A stretch of 64,000 nt of DNA from Sinorhizobium meliloti (lineage in GTDB: Bacteria; Pseudomonadota; Alphaproteobacteria; Rhizobiales; Rhizobiaceae). Below are positions 40,399 to 49,379 of the stretch, piece after piece. Within the stretch, counting starts at the first letter, position 1. The number at the start of each line of letters is the position of its first letter. Position numbers and translations under genes: made by a program. The notes under the pieces were generated by a model that searched no databases, was not told where the DNA came from, and was given only the letters and a program-made list of their open reading frames with translations. The stretch lies in NCBI RefSeq assembly GCF_035610345.1, contig NZ_CP141212.1, forward strand, positions 3,109,501 through 3,173,500. Reading direction: 5' to 3'.

Positions 40399-41247
40399 TC
40401 AGGATTTCACCGCGCCGGCGGTCAGGCCTGCGATGATGTGCTTCTGGGCGAGAAAGAAGACGATCACCGTCGGCAGGATCGTCAGCGTGATGAAGGCGAG
40501 CACGAGCTGCCAATCGGTGCCGAACTCGCCGCGATAGACCATGATGCCGAGCGGCCAGGGATATTTCGCCTCCGTGTTCAGCATGATCAGCGGCAGGATA
40601 TAGCTGTTCCAGCTATGCACGAAGGTGATGATGCCGACCGTCGAGACGATGGGGCGGGAAAGCGGAAGGGAAATGTACCAGAAGAAGCGGATGTAGCCGC
40701 AGCCGTCGACGAAGGCGGCCTGGAAGAGTTCTTCCGGCAGGTTCCGGAAATAATTGCGGAAAAGCAGGATGCTCATGCCGAGGCCGAAGGCCACCTGAGG
40801 CAGGATCACGCCCCAATAGGTGTCGAGCAGGCCGAGATCGCGGATGCGGATGAAGAGCGGCAGGATTGCCGTTGCCGCCGGGAACATGAGCCCGATCAGG
40901 AAGTAGTTCAGCAAATGGTTCGAACCGAAGAACCTGACATGGGCGAAGGTGAAGGCGGCCATGGCCGAAACGATGACGGTCAGCGCCACCGTTATGGCCG
41001 CGATGAACAGCGAGTTCAGCATCTGCCGCCAGTAGCGGTCGCCGAAAAGGATATCGAGATAGTTCGACCACAGCCATTCGGAAGGCAGGCCGAAAGGATT
41101 GACGCGCAGATCGCCGAGCGACTTGAAGCCGCCGAGCGCCGTGGTGACCAGGGGCAGCAGGACCAGCATCGCCACCAGCGACAGCGACACGTAGAGATAG
41201 AGGCGGGTGGCTGCGGTCATGCGAACGGAAGAAGTCGTGTCAGTCAT
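40399..41247 (-). CDS. Sugar ABC transporter, inner-membrane permease (MalG-type)
   Basis: A 282-residue permease with six hydrophobic segments and the EAA-type loop EELFQAAFVDGCGYIRFFWYISLPL, which docks onto the ATPase. It overlaps the upstream permease gene by 8 bases. MalG-like position in the operon. Substrate not determined. Confidence 0.93.
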   Translation of the reverse strand: MTDTTSSVRMTAATRLYLYVSLSLVAMLVLLPLVTTALGGFKSLGDLRVNPFGLPSEWLWSNYLDILFGDRYWRQMLNSLFIAAITVALTVIVSAMAAFTFAHVRFFGSNHLLNYFLIGLMFPAATAILPLFIRIRDLGLLDTYWGVILPQVAFGLGMSILLFRNYFRNLPEELFQAAFVDGCGYIRFFWYISLPLSRPIVSTVGIITFVHSWNSYILPLIMLNTEAKYPWPLGIMVYRGEFGTDWQLVLAFITLTILPTVIVFFLAQKHIIAGLTAGAVKS

Positions 41248-42178
41248 GGCGCATGAATATCCGTTTGTAGCCGAAAGCGAGCGTGACGCAGATGACGAAG
41301 AGGACCACGCCGACCGCGCTTCCGAGCCCCACCTGCATGCGGGTGACGCCGTAGGTGTAGAGGAAGGTCACCATGGTCTGCGTCGAGTTCGACGGCCCGC
41401 CGCCCGTGAGGGGCATGACGAGGTCGAAGAGCTGCAGCGATCCGATGACGGCGAAGAAGATCGACAGCCTGACGGTCGAGCCGAGGAGCGGCAGCGTCAC
41501 GTAGCGGAATTTCTGCCAACCGGTCGCTCCATCGATCTCGGCAGCTTCGAGCACGCTCCTGTCGACGGCCTGCAGGCCGGCGATGAACAGCATCATGTGG
41601 AACCCGAAATACTTCCAGATGATCACGGCAAGCACCGCATAGATGGCAAGGCTGCGGTCGGCGAGCACGTAAGGGGTGGCGACGCCGAAGAAGCCGGCGA
41701 CCGCGGCCACAAGCCCGTAGTCGCCATCATAGACGAAACGCCAGATGAGCCCGGCCGCGACATCCGCCAGCACGTAGGGCAGAAAGAAGATCAGCCGGAA
41801 GGCGACGACGCCGGCGATCCTGTGCGCGAGCATCATAGCAAGCCAGAGGGCGAGCGGAATCTGCAGGAGCACCGAAACGAGAATGATGATGCCGTTGTTG
41901 ATCAGCGCCCGCGAGAAGGCCGCATTGTTGAACAGCACCTCGAAATTGCGCAGGCCTACGAACTGCGTCGGGGTTCCGTAGCCGTTCCAGCGATAGAGGC
42001 TGTACCAGGCCGCCTCTCCCATCGGCAGGATGACGAAGACCGTGAACAGCAGCAGGGCCGGCGGCAGAAAGAGGATGAGCACCGGCAGGCGCCCGCGCAC
42101 GGTCGGGCTCTTGTACCGCACTTTCTTGCGGCTTGCCGTGGCCGGCACCGCGGTGATCGTCGCAGTCGCGTCGGTCAT
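41240..42178 (-). CDS. Sugar ABC transporter, inner-membrane permease (MalF-type)
   Basis: A 312-residue permease from the ATG at 42178, where GAGGACC gives a good ribosome site; an open frame upstream would add residues without similarity. Six hydrophobic segments after a basic N terminus (ASRKKVRYKSP), with the EAA loop LEAAEIDGATGWQKFRYVTLPLL. Partner of the MalG-type permease. Confidence 0.92.
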   Translation of the reverse strand: MTDATATITAVPATASRKKVRYKSPTVRGRLPVLILFLPPALLLFTVFVILPMGEAAWYSLYRWNGYGTPTQFVGLRNFEVLFNNAAFSRALINNGIIILVSVLLQIPLALWLAMMLAHRIAGVVAFRLIFFLPYVLADVAAGLIWRFVYDGDYGLVAAVAGFFGVATPYVLADRSLAIYAVLAVIIWKYFGFHMMLFIAGLQAVDRSVLEAAEIDGATGWQKFRYVTLPLLGSTVRLSIFFAVIGSLQLFDLVMPLTGGGPSNSTQTMVTFLYTYGVTRMQVGLGSAVGVVLFVICVTLAFGYKRIFMRHD

Positions 42179-42256
42179 CTGGTCCTCGCACCTTTCGTTC
42201 CGGATGGTCGAAGGAAAGCCGGGCGGCGGGAGCTCCCGCCGCCCTCGCTTACGCAC

Positions 42257-43564
42257 TCATTCGAGTTCGCGGGCGTCCTGGATCATCCGGGCCGCCTCTT
42301 CCGAGGACATCTGTCCGGAGACGATTTCGACCGAAGCGTCGTTCACGACGCGGCCGACGGAGGGGCCGAGATCCTGGTCGAAATAGTTCTGGTGCCAGGT
42401 AGAGGCCGCGAGCTGGTCGGCCGAAGCCCGCACAAGCGGGTTGGTGACGCCATCCTCGGCCCCTGCCGCCGCGGGGACGATCATGCCGATGCTCGCCATC
42501 AGCCGCTCGTTTTCCGCATTGGTCAGGTAGCGCAGGAAATCCAGCGCTTCAGGCGGAGCATTTTTGGTTACCGCCCAGCCGTTGAGACCGCCCAGTGTGT
42601 CGGTGGCAGCACCCGCCCCGCCCTCGACGGCGGGGAAGGGAAAGCGGCCGATATTCTCTGGCGCGAGGCCCTTGCCGTCGCCGGAATTGGCGCGCTGGGT
42701 GGCTTCGGTCGTCTCGAAGCTCAGGATCATCGCCGCCTTGCCGTCGCCGAAGAGGCCGAGCGTCTGCGGCCAGCTCGCGCCGAGATAACCGCCCTGGAAC
42801 GGCTCGAGCTTGCCGAGTTCGGCGAGCTGCTCGCCGGCCTTGATGATCGACGGATGCAGGAAGCCCTCGCCCTCATTGTTCCTGGCATCCTCGAAAACCT
42901 GCTGGCCGCCATTGCGCATGACCAGGTAGCTCCAGTAGAAATGCAACGGCCACTTGTCGCCGCCGCCGCCGGCGATCGGCGTGATGCCGGCCTCCTTCAG
43001 CGTCTTCACGGCCGTGAGGAAATCGTCCCAGGTCTTGATGTCCTCGGCCTTGACGCCACCCTTCTGAAAGAGCTCCTTGTTGTAGAAGAAGCTGATCGTT
43101 CCCATTTTGAAGGGAACCGCATAAATTCTGTCGTCAAAGGTGAAGCCCTTGAGCGCAGCGGGATTGTAGCTCTTCTCCCAGGCTCCGCCGTCGGCGCGCA
43201 TTGCCTCCGTCAGATCCATGAGCGCCCCGGTCTCGGATTGCTGCTTCAGCACGCCGCCACCCCAGCTATAGAAGAAATGAGGCGCGTCGTCCGACTGCAG
43301 AAGCGTCGGCAGCTTCGCCTTGAATGCTTCGTTTTCCAGGAACTGGAGCTGAATATCGACGCCCGCATGTTCCGATTCGTACTTTGCAGCGATGTCCTCC
43401 CACATCTTTAAATGGGCCGGAACAGTCTCCAGATGAAGCCACCTGACCACCGTATCGGCGGATGCGTGGCTCGCATCGAAGAGAAGCGCCATGCCGGCTA
43501 CGGCAGCAAGCGCGGAAAGTCTGGTGGCGCGCAGAGGCGCCGACCCGCGTTCGAGCATCATCAT
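42257..43564 (-). CDS. Sugar ABC transporter, extracellular solute-binding protein
   Basis: A 435-residue family 1 binding protein. The ATG at 43564 follows GGAGGAG and starts a signal peptide (cleavage near ASHASA|D, about residue 35). The body has the usual VVRWLHLE start, KSYNPAALKGFTFDDRIYAVPF and the GGLNGWAVTKNAPPEALDFLRYL C-terminal region of CUT1 sugar-binding proteins. First gene of the ABC operon, divergent from the ROK regulator gene across 228 bases. The ligand is likely a mono- or oligosaccharide, not identifiable. Confidence 0.92.
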   Translation of the reverse strand: MMMLERGSAPLRATRLSALAAVAGMALLFDASHASADTVVRWLHLETVPAHLKMWEDIAAKYESEHAGVDIQLQFLENEAFKAKLPTLLQSDDAPHFFYSWGGGVLKQQSETGALMDLTEAMRADGGAWEKSYNPAALKGFTFDDRIYAVPFKMGTISFFYNKELFQKGGVKAEDIKTWDDFLTAVKTLKEAGITPIAGGGGDKWPLHFYWSYLVMRNGGQQVFEDARNNEGEGFLHPSIIKAGEQLAELGKLEPFQGGYLGASWPQTLGLFGDGKAAMILSFETTEATQRANSGDGKGLAPENIGRFPFPAVEGGAGAATDTLGGLNGWAVTKNAPPEALDFLRYLTNAENERLMASIGMIVPAAAGAEDGVTNPLVRASADQLAASTWHQNYFDQDLGPSVGRVVNDASVEIVSGQMSSEEAARMIQDARELE

Positions 43565-43690
43565 TTTTCTCCTCCCAAACTCCTTCAAAGGGGGGCAAAA
43601 CGTCCTCTTCATTTTGTCCCCGATGCGGATTAATTCAGAGGAGATGCCGGCAAATGTCAACAGTCGTCGCGAATATTTCGGGAGCTCCGC

Positions 43691-43719
43691 TTGACAGGAG
43701 GCGCTAATTGCCCGTTATT
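43691..43719 (+). promoter_or_regulatory. Candidate promoter of the ROK regulator gene
   Basis: TTGACA (43691-43696), a perfect -35 hexamer, then a 17-base spacer and GTTATT (43714-43719) as -10, about 75 bases upstream of the ROK ATG. The assignment rests on hexamer match and spacing. Confidence 0.5.
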
Positions 43720-43742
43720 TAATTCGTATTCCTGCTAAATAA
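43715..43742. promoter_or_regulatory. Inverted repeat TTATTTA/TAAATAA, candidate ROK operator
   Basis: Arms TTATTTA (43715-43721) and TAAATAA (43736-43742) lie 14 bases apart and overlap the candidate -10 of the regulator gene. NagC/Mlc-type ROK repressors bind AT-rich TTATTT/AAATAA dyads. The pattern therefore fits autoregulation or control of the divergent pair. Confidence 0.45.
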
Positions 43743-43792
43743 TCCGACCCCGCCCAGCCAACCAATCCAGCATGCGAGCATACTGAAGACCG

Positions 43793-44998
43793 ATGAAGAC
43801 CGCCGATCCCGAACTGATGCGCGCGATAAATCGCTTCAACGTGCTCGATACGATCCGCCGGCACGGCCCCATTTCACGCGTCGAGATCAGCGAACGCACC
43901 GAACTGTCCACGACCACCGTTTCCGCGATCACCGCGTCGCTGCTTGACGACGGCCTCATCCTGACCCGGCACGAGGGCGATATCCGCAACGCTGCCGCAA
44001 GGGGCCGCCCGCGCGTCATGCTGGAGCTCGACCCAGAGGCCGCTCGCGTCGTCGGTGCCAAGATCGCCGCCAATCGTATGGTTTTCGCCGTCACCAACTT
44101 TCGCGGCGAAGTGCTCTCCGACCTGACTTTGCCGATCCGGGTCGACCGCCAGCCGATCGCCGTCATCGCCGATCTGATCGAGGACGGCGTGCGCCGCTGC
44201 GTGGTCGACGCCGACCTTTCGCTCGACGACATCGATTCGATCTGCATCGGCCTGCCGGGCGTGGTCGAACACCGCACCGGTCACGTCCGCTCCAGCCCGA
44301 TCTTCCGGGAAACGGACGTCGATTTCGCAAGCGAAATGACGAGCAGGCTCAACGTCCCGACGATCGTCGAGAGCGACGCGCACGCCATCACGCTTGCCCA
44401 TCACTGGTTCGGGCGCGCCCGCGACCTCGACGACATGGTTCTCGTTTCGCTGGAGCAGACCCTCGGGCTCGGCGTGCTGCATGGCGGCCAGCTTTTCCGA
44501 GGCGCCGGGGGCCTGAGCCACAATCTCGGCGATCTTGTGCTCGGCGTCGGCGAGAGCCGTACCGTGCGCCTTTCGACGCTCGCCGGGGAGAACGCGATTC
44601 TCGGCGAACACCCGATGGACGGGCGGTTCGCCGAGGCGGTGCGCCTCGGACGGGGCATGACGCATGCGCAGATGCTGATCGCGGCCGACGACGAAGCGCT
44701 GACCACGGCCGCCTCGCGGGCCGGAGAAGCGGTCGGGCTCGCCGTCGCCAACATCGTCACGCTGTTCGGACCGCCGCGCGTCGTCATCGTCGGTTCGAGC
44801 CTGTCGCTCGGCACCGTTTTCGTGGAGAGCATCCGCCGGTCCTTTCAGAACGCGATCCCGCCCTCGATCTCGACGGTGGCCGAACTCGTCTTCGACGAAT
44901 CGGCCGACGAGACCTGGGCCCAGGGGGCGGCGGTTGTGGCGCTCTGCGAACTCTACGAGTCCCCCTGGGGGACGACCGGACCGGCGCCGGCGCTTTGA
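43793..44998 (+). CDS. ROK-family transcriptional regulator
   Basis: A 401-residue NagC/XylR-type protein: N-terminal winged helix (about residues 8-65, ISRVEISERTELSTTTVSAI) followed by a ROK sugar-sensing domain (about 85-395) with the GLPGVVEHRTG and GARDLDDMVLVSLEQTLGLG-type segments. The ROK domain serves as a sugar sensor in this family. It faces the ABC operon and leads into the dehydrogenase and ThuA genes, so it most likely controls the whole locus in response to the imported compound. Confidence 0.88.
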   Translation: MKTADPELMRAINRFNVLDTIRRHGPISRVEISERTELSTTTVSAITASLLDDGLILTRHEGDIRNAAARGRPRVMLELDPEAARVVGAKIAANRMVFAVTNFRGEVLSDLTLPIRVDRQPIAVIADLIEDGVRRCVVDADLSLDDIDSICIGLPGVVEHRTGHVRSSPIFRETDVDFASEMTSRLNVPTIVESDAHAITLAHHWFGRARDLDDMVLVSLEQTLGLGVLHGGQLFRGAGGLSHNLGDLVLGVGESRTVRLSTLAGENAILGEHPMDGRFAEAVRLGRGMTHAQMLIAADDEALTTAASRAGEAVGLAVANIVTLFGPPRVVIVGSSLSLGTVFVESIRRSFQNAIPPSISTVAELVFDESADETWAQGAAVVALCELYESPWGTTGPAPAL

Positions 44999-45040
44999 TG
45001 CGCTGCGCCGAACTTATGTATCCATTTCGGGAGGAGACTG

Positions 45041-46141
45041 ATGGAAAAACTCGGTATCGGCATCATCGGCTGCGGCAACATCTCGTCGGCTTATCTGAAG
45101 GCGATGGCAGCCTTTCCGATCCTCGACATCCGCGGCATCGCCGACCTGAACCGCAACCTTGCCGAAGAGCGCGCGGCGGAGTTCAAGGTCGAGGCCCGCA
45201 GCGTCGCCGATCTCCTCGCGGACCCGTCGATCGAGCTCATCGTCAACCTGACCGTGCCGAAGGCGCACGTCGCCGTCGCCATGCAGGCCCTCGAGGCCGG
45301 CAAGCACACCTATTCCGAAAAGCCGCTCGCCACCGACTTCGCTGACGGACGCAAGCTGGTGGCGCTGGCTCGCGAGAAAGGCCTGCGGATCGGCGCCGCC
45401 CCGGACACCTTTCTCGGCGGCTCGCATCAGACGGCGCGCGCAATCGTCGATTCCGGCGTGCTCGGCACGCCCGTCGGCGGCACCGCCACCTTCATGTGCC
45501 CGGGTCACGAGCGCTGGCATCCCAATCCGGACTTCTATTACGACGTCGGCGGCGGGCCGGTGCTCGATATGGGTCCCTACTACATCACCGACCTCGTCAA
45601 CCTCCTTGGCCCCGTGGCAAAGGTTGCCGGATTTGCGACGGCGGCACGGAAGGAGCGGACCATCACCAGCGAGGCGCGCAACGGCGAACGCATCCCCGTG
45701 CGCGTGCCGACCCATGTCGCCGGCATCATGGCCTTCGAGAATGGAGCTGTCGTGCAGATCGGCATGAGCTTCGATGTGGCGGGCCACAGGCATGTGCCTC
45801 TCGAGCTCTATGGAACCGAGGGCACGCTGATCGTCCCGGATCCGAACCATTTCGGCGGCCAGATCGAGCTACTGAAAAAGGGCGGCACCTTCGAGCAGAC
45901 CGCGACGAGCGAGCCCTATGCCGACGGCAACTACCGCTCGATCGGGGTGGCCGACATGGCACATGCGATCCGCTCGGGCCGGCCGCACCGGGCAAACGGA
46001 GACCTCGCCTTGCACGTGCTGGAGGTCATGGAAGCGTTCCACAAGGCGGCCGATACCGGTTCCACCGTCAGCATCAGCACGAAGGCCGAGCGGCCGGCAC
46101 CTCTGTCGCAATCGCTCGTCGACGGCCGCATCGGCCGCTAG
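45041..46141 (+). CDS. Gfo/Idh/MocA-family NAD(P)-dependent dehydrogenase
   Basis: A 366-residue cytosolic oxidoreductase. N-terminal Rossmann fold (IGIIGCGNISS, about residues 6-16), the EKP motif (YSEKPLA) that places the catalytic Lys, and a C-terminal alpha/beta domain containing GGGPVLDMGPYY. This family oxidises sugars, inositols and related polyols. Between the ROK regulator and ThuA genes (43 and 22 bases away), it is probably the first catabolic step for the substrate of the ABC importer. Confidence 0.9.
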   Translation: MEKLGIGIIGCGNISSAYLKAMAAFPILDIRGIADLNRNLAEERAAEFKVEARSVADLLADPSIELIVNLTVPKAHVAVAMQALEAGKHTYSEKPLATDFADGRKLVALAREKGLRIGAAPDTFLGGSHQTARAIVDSGVLGTPVGGTATFMCPGHERWHPNPDFYYDVGGGPVLDMGPYYITDLVNLLGPVAKVAGFATAARKERTITSEARNGERIPVRVPTHVAGIMAFENGAVVQIGMSFDVAGHRHVPLELYGTEGTLIVPDPNHFGGQIELLKKGGTFEQTATSEPYADGNYRSIGVADMAHAIRSGRPHRANGDLALHVLEVMEAFHKAADTGSTVSISTKAERPAPLSQSLVDGRIGR

Positions 46142-46163
46142 TCTAATTTGAGGAGGAATGAGA

Positions 46164-46805
46164 ATGCGCGAGGCACTGATCGTCTGGGGCGGCTGGAGCG
46201 GGCACGAGCCGCAGGAATGCGCCCATATCATCCGCGACATGCTGCAAGAGGACGGGTTCAAGGTCTATCTGGAACACACGACCGAAGCCTTCGCCGATCC
46301 GTCGATCCACGACCTGTCGCTGATCGTTCCGATCATGACGATGTCGAAGATCGAGAAGGAAGAGGTAAAGAATCTCGCCGCGGCCGTCGAGGGCGGCGTC
46401 GGTATCGCCGGCTATCACGGCGGCGCGGGTGACGCCTTCCGCGAGAGCGTCGAATACCAGTTCATCATCGGCGGCCAGTGGGTGGCCCACCCGGGCAACA
46501 TCATCGACTATCGCGTGAACATCACGCGCCCCGACGATCCGCTGATGGAGGGCATCTCCGATTTTCCCTATACCTCGGAGCAATATTACATGCATGTCGA
46601 TCCGTCCAACGAGGTGCTGGCGACGACCACCTTCTCCGGCGAGCATGCCTCCTGGATCGAAGGCGTGACGATGCCGGTGGTCTGGAAGCGCAAGCATGGG
46701 AAGGGCCGGGTCTTCTACTCCTCGCTCGGGCATGTGGCCAAGGAATTCGAGGTGACCGAGATGCGCACGATCTTCCGCCGCGGCGCGAATTGGGCTGCGC
46801 GCTGA
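46164..46805 (+). CDS. ThuA-domain protein (trehalose-utilisation-like)
   Basis: About 213 residues from the ATG at 46164, chosen because AGGAGG is 7 bases upstream; the ATG at 46158 would sit directly on that site. The ThuA domain (class I glutamine amidotransferase-like fold) is clear: GGWSGHEPQECA at the start, GGVGIAGYHGGAGDAF, FIIGGQWVAHPG and the C-terminal GKGRVFYSSLGH. ThuA-like proteins sit beside Gfo/Idh dehydrogenases in many sugar loci, as in the S. meliloti trehalose-maltose operon, and act in keto-sugar metabolism. Confidence 0.88.
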   Translation: MREALIVWGGWSGHEPQECAHIIRDMLQEDGFKVYLEHTTEAFADPSIHDLSLIVPIMTMSKIEKEEVKNLAAAVEGGVGIAGYHGGAGDAFRESVEYQFIIGGQWVAHPGNIIDYRVNITRPDDPLMEGISDFPYTSEQYYMHVDPSNEVLATTTFSGEHASWIEGVTMPVVWKRKHGKGRVFYSSLGHVAKEFEVTEMRTIFRRGANWAAR

Positions 46806-46977
46806 CGGGGGATACGGCGGATCGACCGGGGTCCGCCGCGCTCGTCGATGGCGCTCCCTCGAGGTCTACGATGCAGCCCGGAGAAGCCTGCAGTGGCGGA
46901 GGACATCGAGCCGCAGTTTGACGCGCTCACCCAAGTCGGGCCACGGGGCAACTCAGCGCTGGACGTAGCCGCATAAT

Positions 46978-46994
46978 TTACGTATTTTACGTAT
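46978..46994. promoter_or_regulatory. Direct repeat TTACGTAT, candidate antitoxin operator
   Basis: TTACGTAT occurs at 46978-46985 and again at 46987-46994, 22 bases upstream of the antitoxin ATG. Each copy includes the palindrome TACGTA. Position and repetition suit autoregulation by a Phd/YefM-type antitoxin. Confidence 0.45.
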
Positions 46995-47015
46995 ATTGGG
47001 AACGGAGCGACGCAG

Positions 47016-47279
47016 ATGAAGCAATTCACTTTCAGCGAAATGAATCGCGCGTCCGGCGAGATCCTCGAGGCAGCGTTGATCGAGCCCGTGGCACTTACCA
47101 AGCGCGGGAAGGAAAAGCTCGTCATCCTGTCCGCTGCTCAGTATCAGAAATTGGTTGGCCGACCTCACGCGGCCGCCTACACGCTCGAGAATGCGCCGGA
47201 CGATATTCATGATGAACTCATCGCCGGCCTCGATGCGATCATTGCCAGCGATGATGACGACGATGTTCAAGGCCGGTGA
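47016..47279 (+). CDS. Putative type II antitoxin (Phd/YefM-like)
   Basis: An 87-residue protein with a basic/hydrophobic N-terminal half (SEMNRASGEILEAALIEPVALTKRGKEKLVILSAAQYQKLVG) followed by an acidic tail ending in DDDDDVQ. This is the profile of Phd/YefM antitoxins: an N-terminal DNA-binding fold with the typical 'I T K R G K E K L V I L' strand, and a disordered acidic toxin-binding end. Its 3' end overlaps the downstream gene by 17 bases, the usual sign of a coupled module. Family assignment is by profile. Confidence 0.7.
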   Translation: MKQFTFSEMNRASGEILEAALIEPVALTKRGKEKLVILSAAQYQKLVGRPHAAAYTLENAPDDIHDELIAGLDAIIASDDDDDVQGR

Positions 47280-47658
47280 CGTCCTTCGCTGCTACTATCT
47301 TTGGGCGAGGCAAGCCGGCGACGGTGAGGAATCGGGCCGCAAGGAGCGGCCGGTTTGCCTTTTGGTGAAGACACCGACGGAGCCGGTGAAGCTGTTTTTG
47401 TTCCCGATCACCTCACGGAGTCCGGATCCGTCGATCGTCCACATTGCCGTCAGCGAAATCGAATGCCGCCGTGGCGGGCTCCGTTTCCCGTCCTGGCTGA
47501 TCCTGGACGAGTACAACCTGCTCCGTCTCGACGAAGCCTATGATCTCGCGTCGACAACGCCGATCGGCACCTTCAGCCCGGCTTTCGTTCGCAAGGTGGC
47601 CACCCTGATCAAGCAAGCGGCGGCACAACGCCGTCTGCGCGTTGTCATCCGAAAGTAG
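47263..47658 (+). CDS. Putative toxin partner (PemK/MazF-like)
   Basis: A 131-residue protein overlapping the antitoxin gene by 17 bases. MFKAGDVLRCYYLWARQ, KERPVCLLVKT and SWLILDEYNLLRLDEAY look like the beta-barrel core of the PemK/MazF (CcdB-fold) endoribonuclease family, but the match is weak and longer than most MazF proteins. The start could be at 47251 or 47254, which are also ATGs. It is probably the toxin of the pair; activity is inferred from context. Confidence 0.6.
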   Translation: MFKAGDVLRCYYLWARQAGDGEESGRKERPVCLLVKTPTEPVKLFLFPITSRSPDPSIVHIAVSEIECRRGGLRFPSWLILDEYNLLRLDEAYDLASTTPIGTFSPAFVRKVATLIKQAAAQRRLRVVIRK

Positions 47659-47833
47659 AAAGGATGCCTTCCGGACAGCGAAGGAGCGCGCCTTGAGAAA
47701 CGCATTGACGCGGGCTGCCCGCAAATGGGCTTGAAGAGAGGCCAGGCGCGAAAGCAAACCGGCCAGTTGCATTCCGAGATCCTATACAACATTTCTTATG
47801 CAGGATGCCGACGGGCGGATGAGGGGCAATCGA

Positions 47834-48430
47834 TCAATGATCGACGCCTGCATAGGCGCGATCGCCCCAGAGCTTCTCGACCGTTCGGTTCCTGCCGCAG
47901 CCGTTGCGATAGTACCAGTAGCGGATCGGGTTCCGCTTGCCGAAGTCCTGATGGTAGTCTTCCGCCGGCCAGAATTTCGCTGCGCCTTCGACGGGCGTGA
48001 CGATCGGCCGGCCGAGCTCCGCCTCGGCCTTGATCTTTTCCGCCTTCGCGTCCATCGCCTGCCGCTCGTTCAGCGCATAGATCGCGGTCGTATAGGCGAA
48101 GCCCCGGTCGCAGAACTGGCCACCGTCATCCGTCGGGTCCGTCGTACGGAACAGGACGCCGACGAGCGCCGCATAGGAGACCCGGTCCGGGTCGAACTTC
48201 ACGCGCACCACCTCGCGGTGTCCACCTCTCGAATAATCTTCATAGGTCGGGTTCGCGCTCTTGCCGCCGGCATAGCCGGAGATCGTTTCGAGAACGCCGG
48301 GCACGGCGTCGAAGTCGGTCTCGACGCACCAGAAGCAGCCGCCGGCGAAGATAGCATATTGCGGTTCTGCCGCCCGCGCCGGCAGCAGCAGGAAACAAGT
48401 GACGAGAAAACCGAGCAGCAGGCGAAGCAT
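47834..48430 (-). CDS. msrA: Peptide methionine sulfoxide reductase MsrA, exported
   Basis: A 198-residue MsrA that reduces methionine-S-sulfoxide in proteins. GGCFWC is intact with catalytic Cys32; the resolving Cys lies in YYRNGCGRNR near the C terminus. A signal peptide (residues 1-20, cleavage ARA|AE) places this copy in the periplasm, in contrast with most MsrA enzymes, which are cytosolic. Single gene downstream of the TA pair, on the opposite strand. Confidence 0.9.
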   Translation of the reverse strand: MLRLLLGFLVTCFLLLPARAAEPQYAIFAGGCFWCVETDFDAVPGVLETISGYAGGKSANPTYEDYSRGGHREVVRVKFDPDRVSYAALVGVLFRTTDPTDDGGQFCDRGFAYTTAIYALNERQAMDAKAEKIKAEAELGRPIVTPVEGAAKFWPAEDYHQDFGKRNPIRYWYYRNGCGRNRTVEKLWGDRAYAGVDH

Positions 48431-48581
48431 CGGCGGCCCTCCATCCTCGGCTATTACCTAACTGCCTCGCGGCGCGTTTCAAATCACTTAGCAACACGTG
48501 GATGTGACGGACGTGAAAGCAAAACGGCGAGCCGAGGCCCGCCGCTGAAATGCTGCTGAGAACACCTGCAGGACGGAAGGG

Positions 48582-49361
48582 TCAGAACCGCCGCTCGACC
48601 AGCATCTTCTTGATCTCCCCGATCGCCTTGGCGGGGTTCAACCCCTTCGGACAGGCCTGGGCGCAGTTCATGATCGTGTGGCAGCGATAGAGCCGGAACG
48701 GATCTTCGAGATTGTCGAGACGCTCGCCGGTGGCCTCGTCTCTGGAGTCGATCAGCCAGCGATAGGCCTGCAGCAGGACGGCGGGGCCGAGATAGCGGTC
48801 ACCGTTCCACCAATAGCTCGGACAGGAGGTCGAGCAGCAGGCGCAGAGAATGCACTCATAGAGGCCGTCGAGCTTCAGGCGATCTTCGTGGCTCTGCCGC
48901 CATTCCTTGGCCGGTGTCGGCGAAACGGTTTTCAGCCAGGGCTCGATCGAACGGTGCTGGGCATAGAAATTGGTGAGGTCGGGCACGAGGTCCTTGACGA
49001 CGGGCATGTGCGGCAGCGGATACACCTTCACGGCGCCCTTCACCTCATCCATGCCCTTGGTGCAGGCGAGCGTATTGGTGCCGTCGATATTCATCGCACA
49101 GGAGCCGCAGATGCCTTCGCGGCAGGAGCGCCGCAGCGTCAGCGTCGGATCGATGTTGTTCTTGATGTAGAGCAGACCGTCCAGAACCATCGGGCCGCAA
49201 TCGTCGATATCGATGTAATAGGTATCGATCCGCGGGTTTTTGCCGTCGTCCGGATTCCAGCGATAGACCCGGTATTCGCGCAGGTTCGCCGCACCGACCG
49301 GTTTCGGCCACACCTTGCCTTCGGTGATCTGCGAGTTCTTGGGGAGAGCGAGTTCAACCAT
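48582..49361 (-). CDS. sdhB: Succinate dehydrogenase, iron-sulfur subunit
   Basis: A 259-residue subunit with the [2Fe-2S] cysteines ([21 protein letters not shown]) and the [4Fe-4S]/[3Fe-4S] cluster motifs ([31 protein letters not shown]). It relays electrons from SdhA to quinone in complex II. Last gene of sdhCDAB; 18 bases after sdhA. Confidence 0.97.
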   Translation of the reverse strand: MVELALPKNSQITEGKVWPKPVGAANLREYRVYRWNPDDGKNPRIDTYYIDIDDCGPMVLDGLLYIKNNIDPTLTLRRSCREGICGSCAMNIDGTNTLACTKGMDEVKGAVKVYPLPHMPVVKDLVPDLTNFYAQHRSIEPWLKTVSPTPAKEWRQSHEDRLKLDGLYECILCACCSTSCPSYWWNGDRYLGPAVLLQAYRWLIDSRDEATGERLDNLEDPFRLYRCHTIMNCAQACPKGLNPAKAIGEIKKMLVERRF

Positions 49362-49379
49362 GTGCCTTAGTCCTCGAGA

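Noticed and set aside
41207..43411. 734-codon plus-strand frame opposite the ABC permease and binding-protein genes
   Set aside because: Antisense shadow; composition is unlike a real protein (charged, Asp/Arg/His rich) and it spans several genuine genes.
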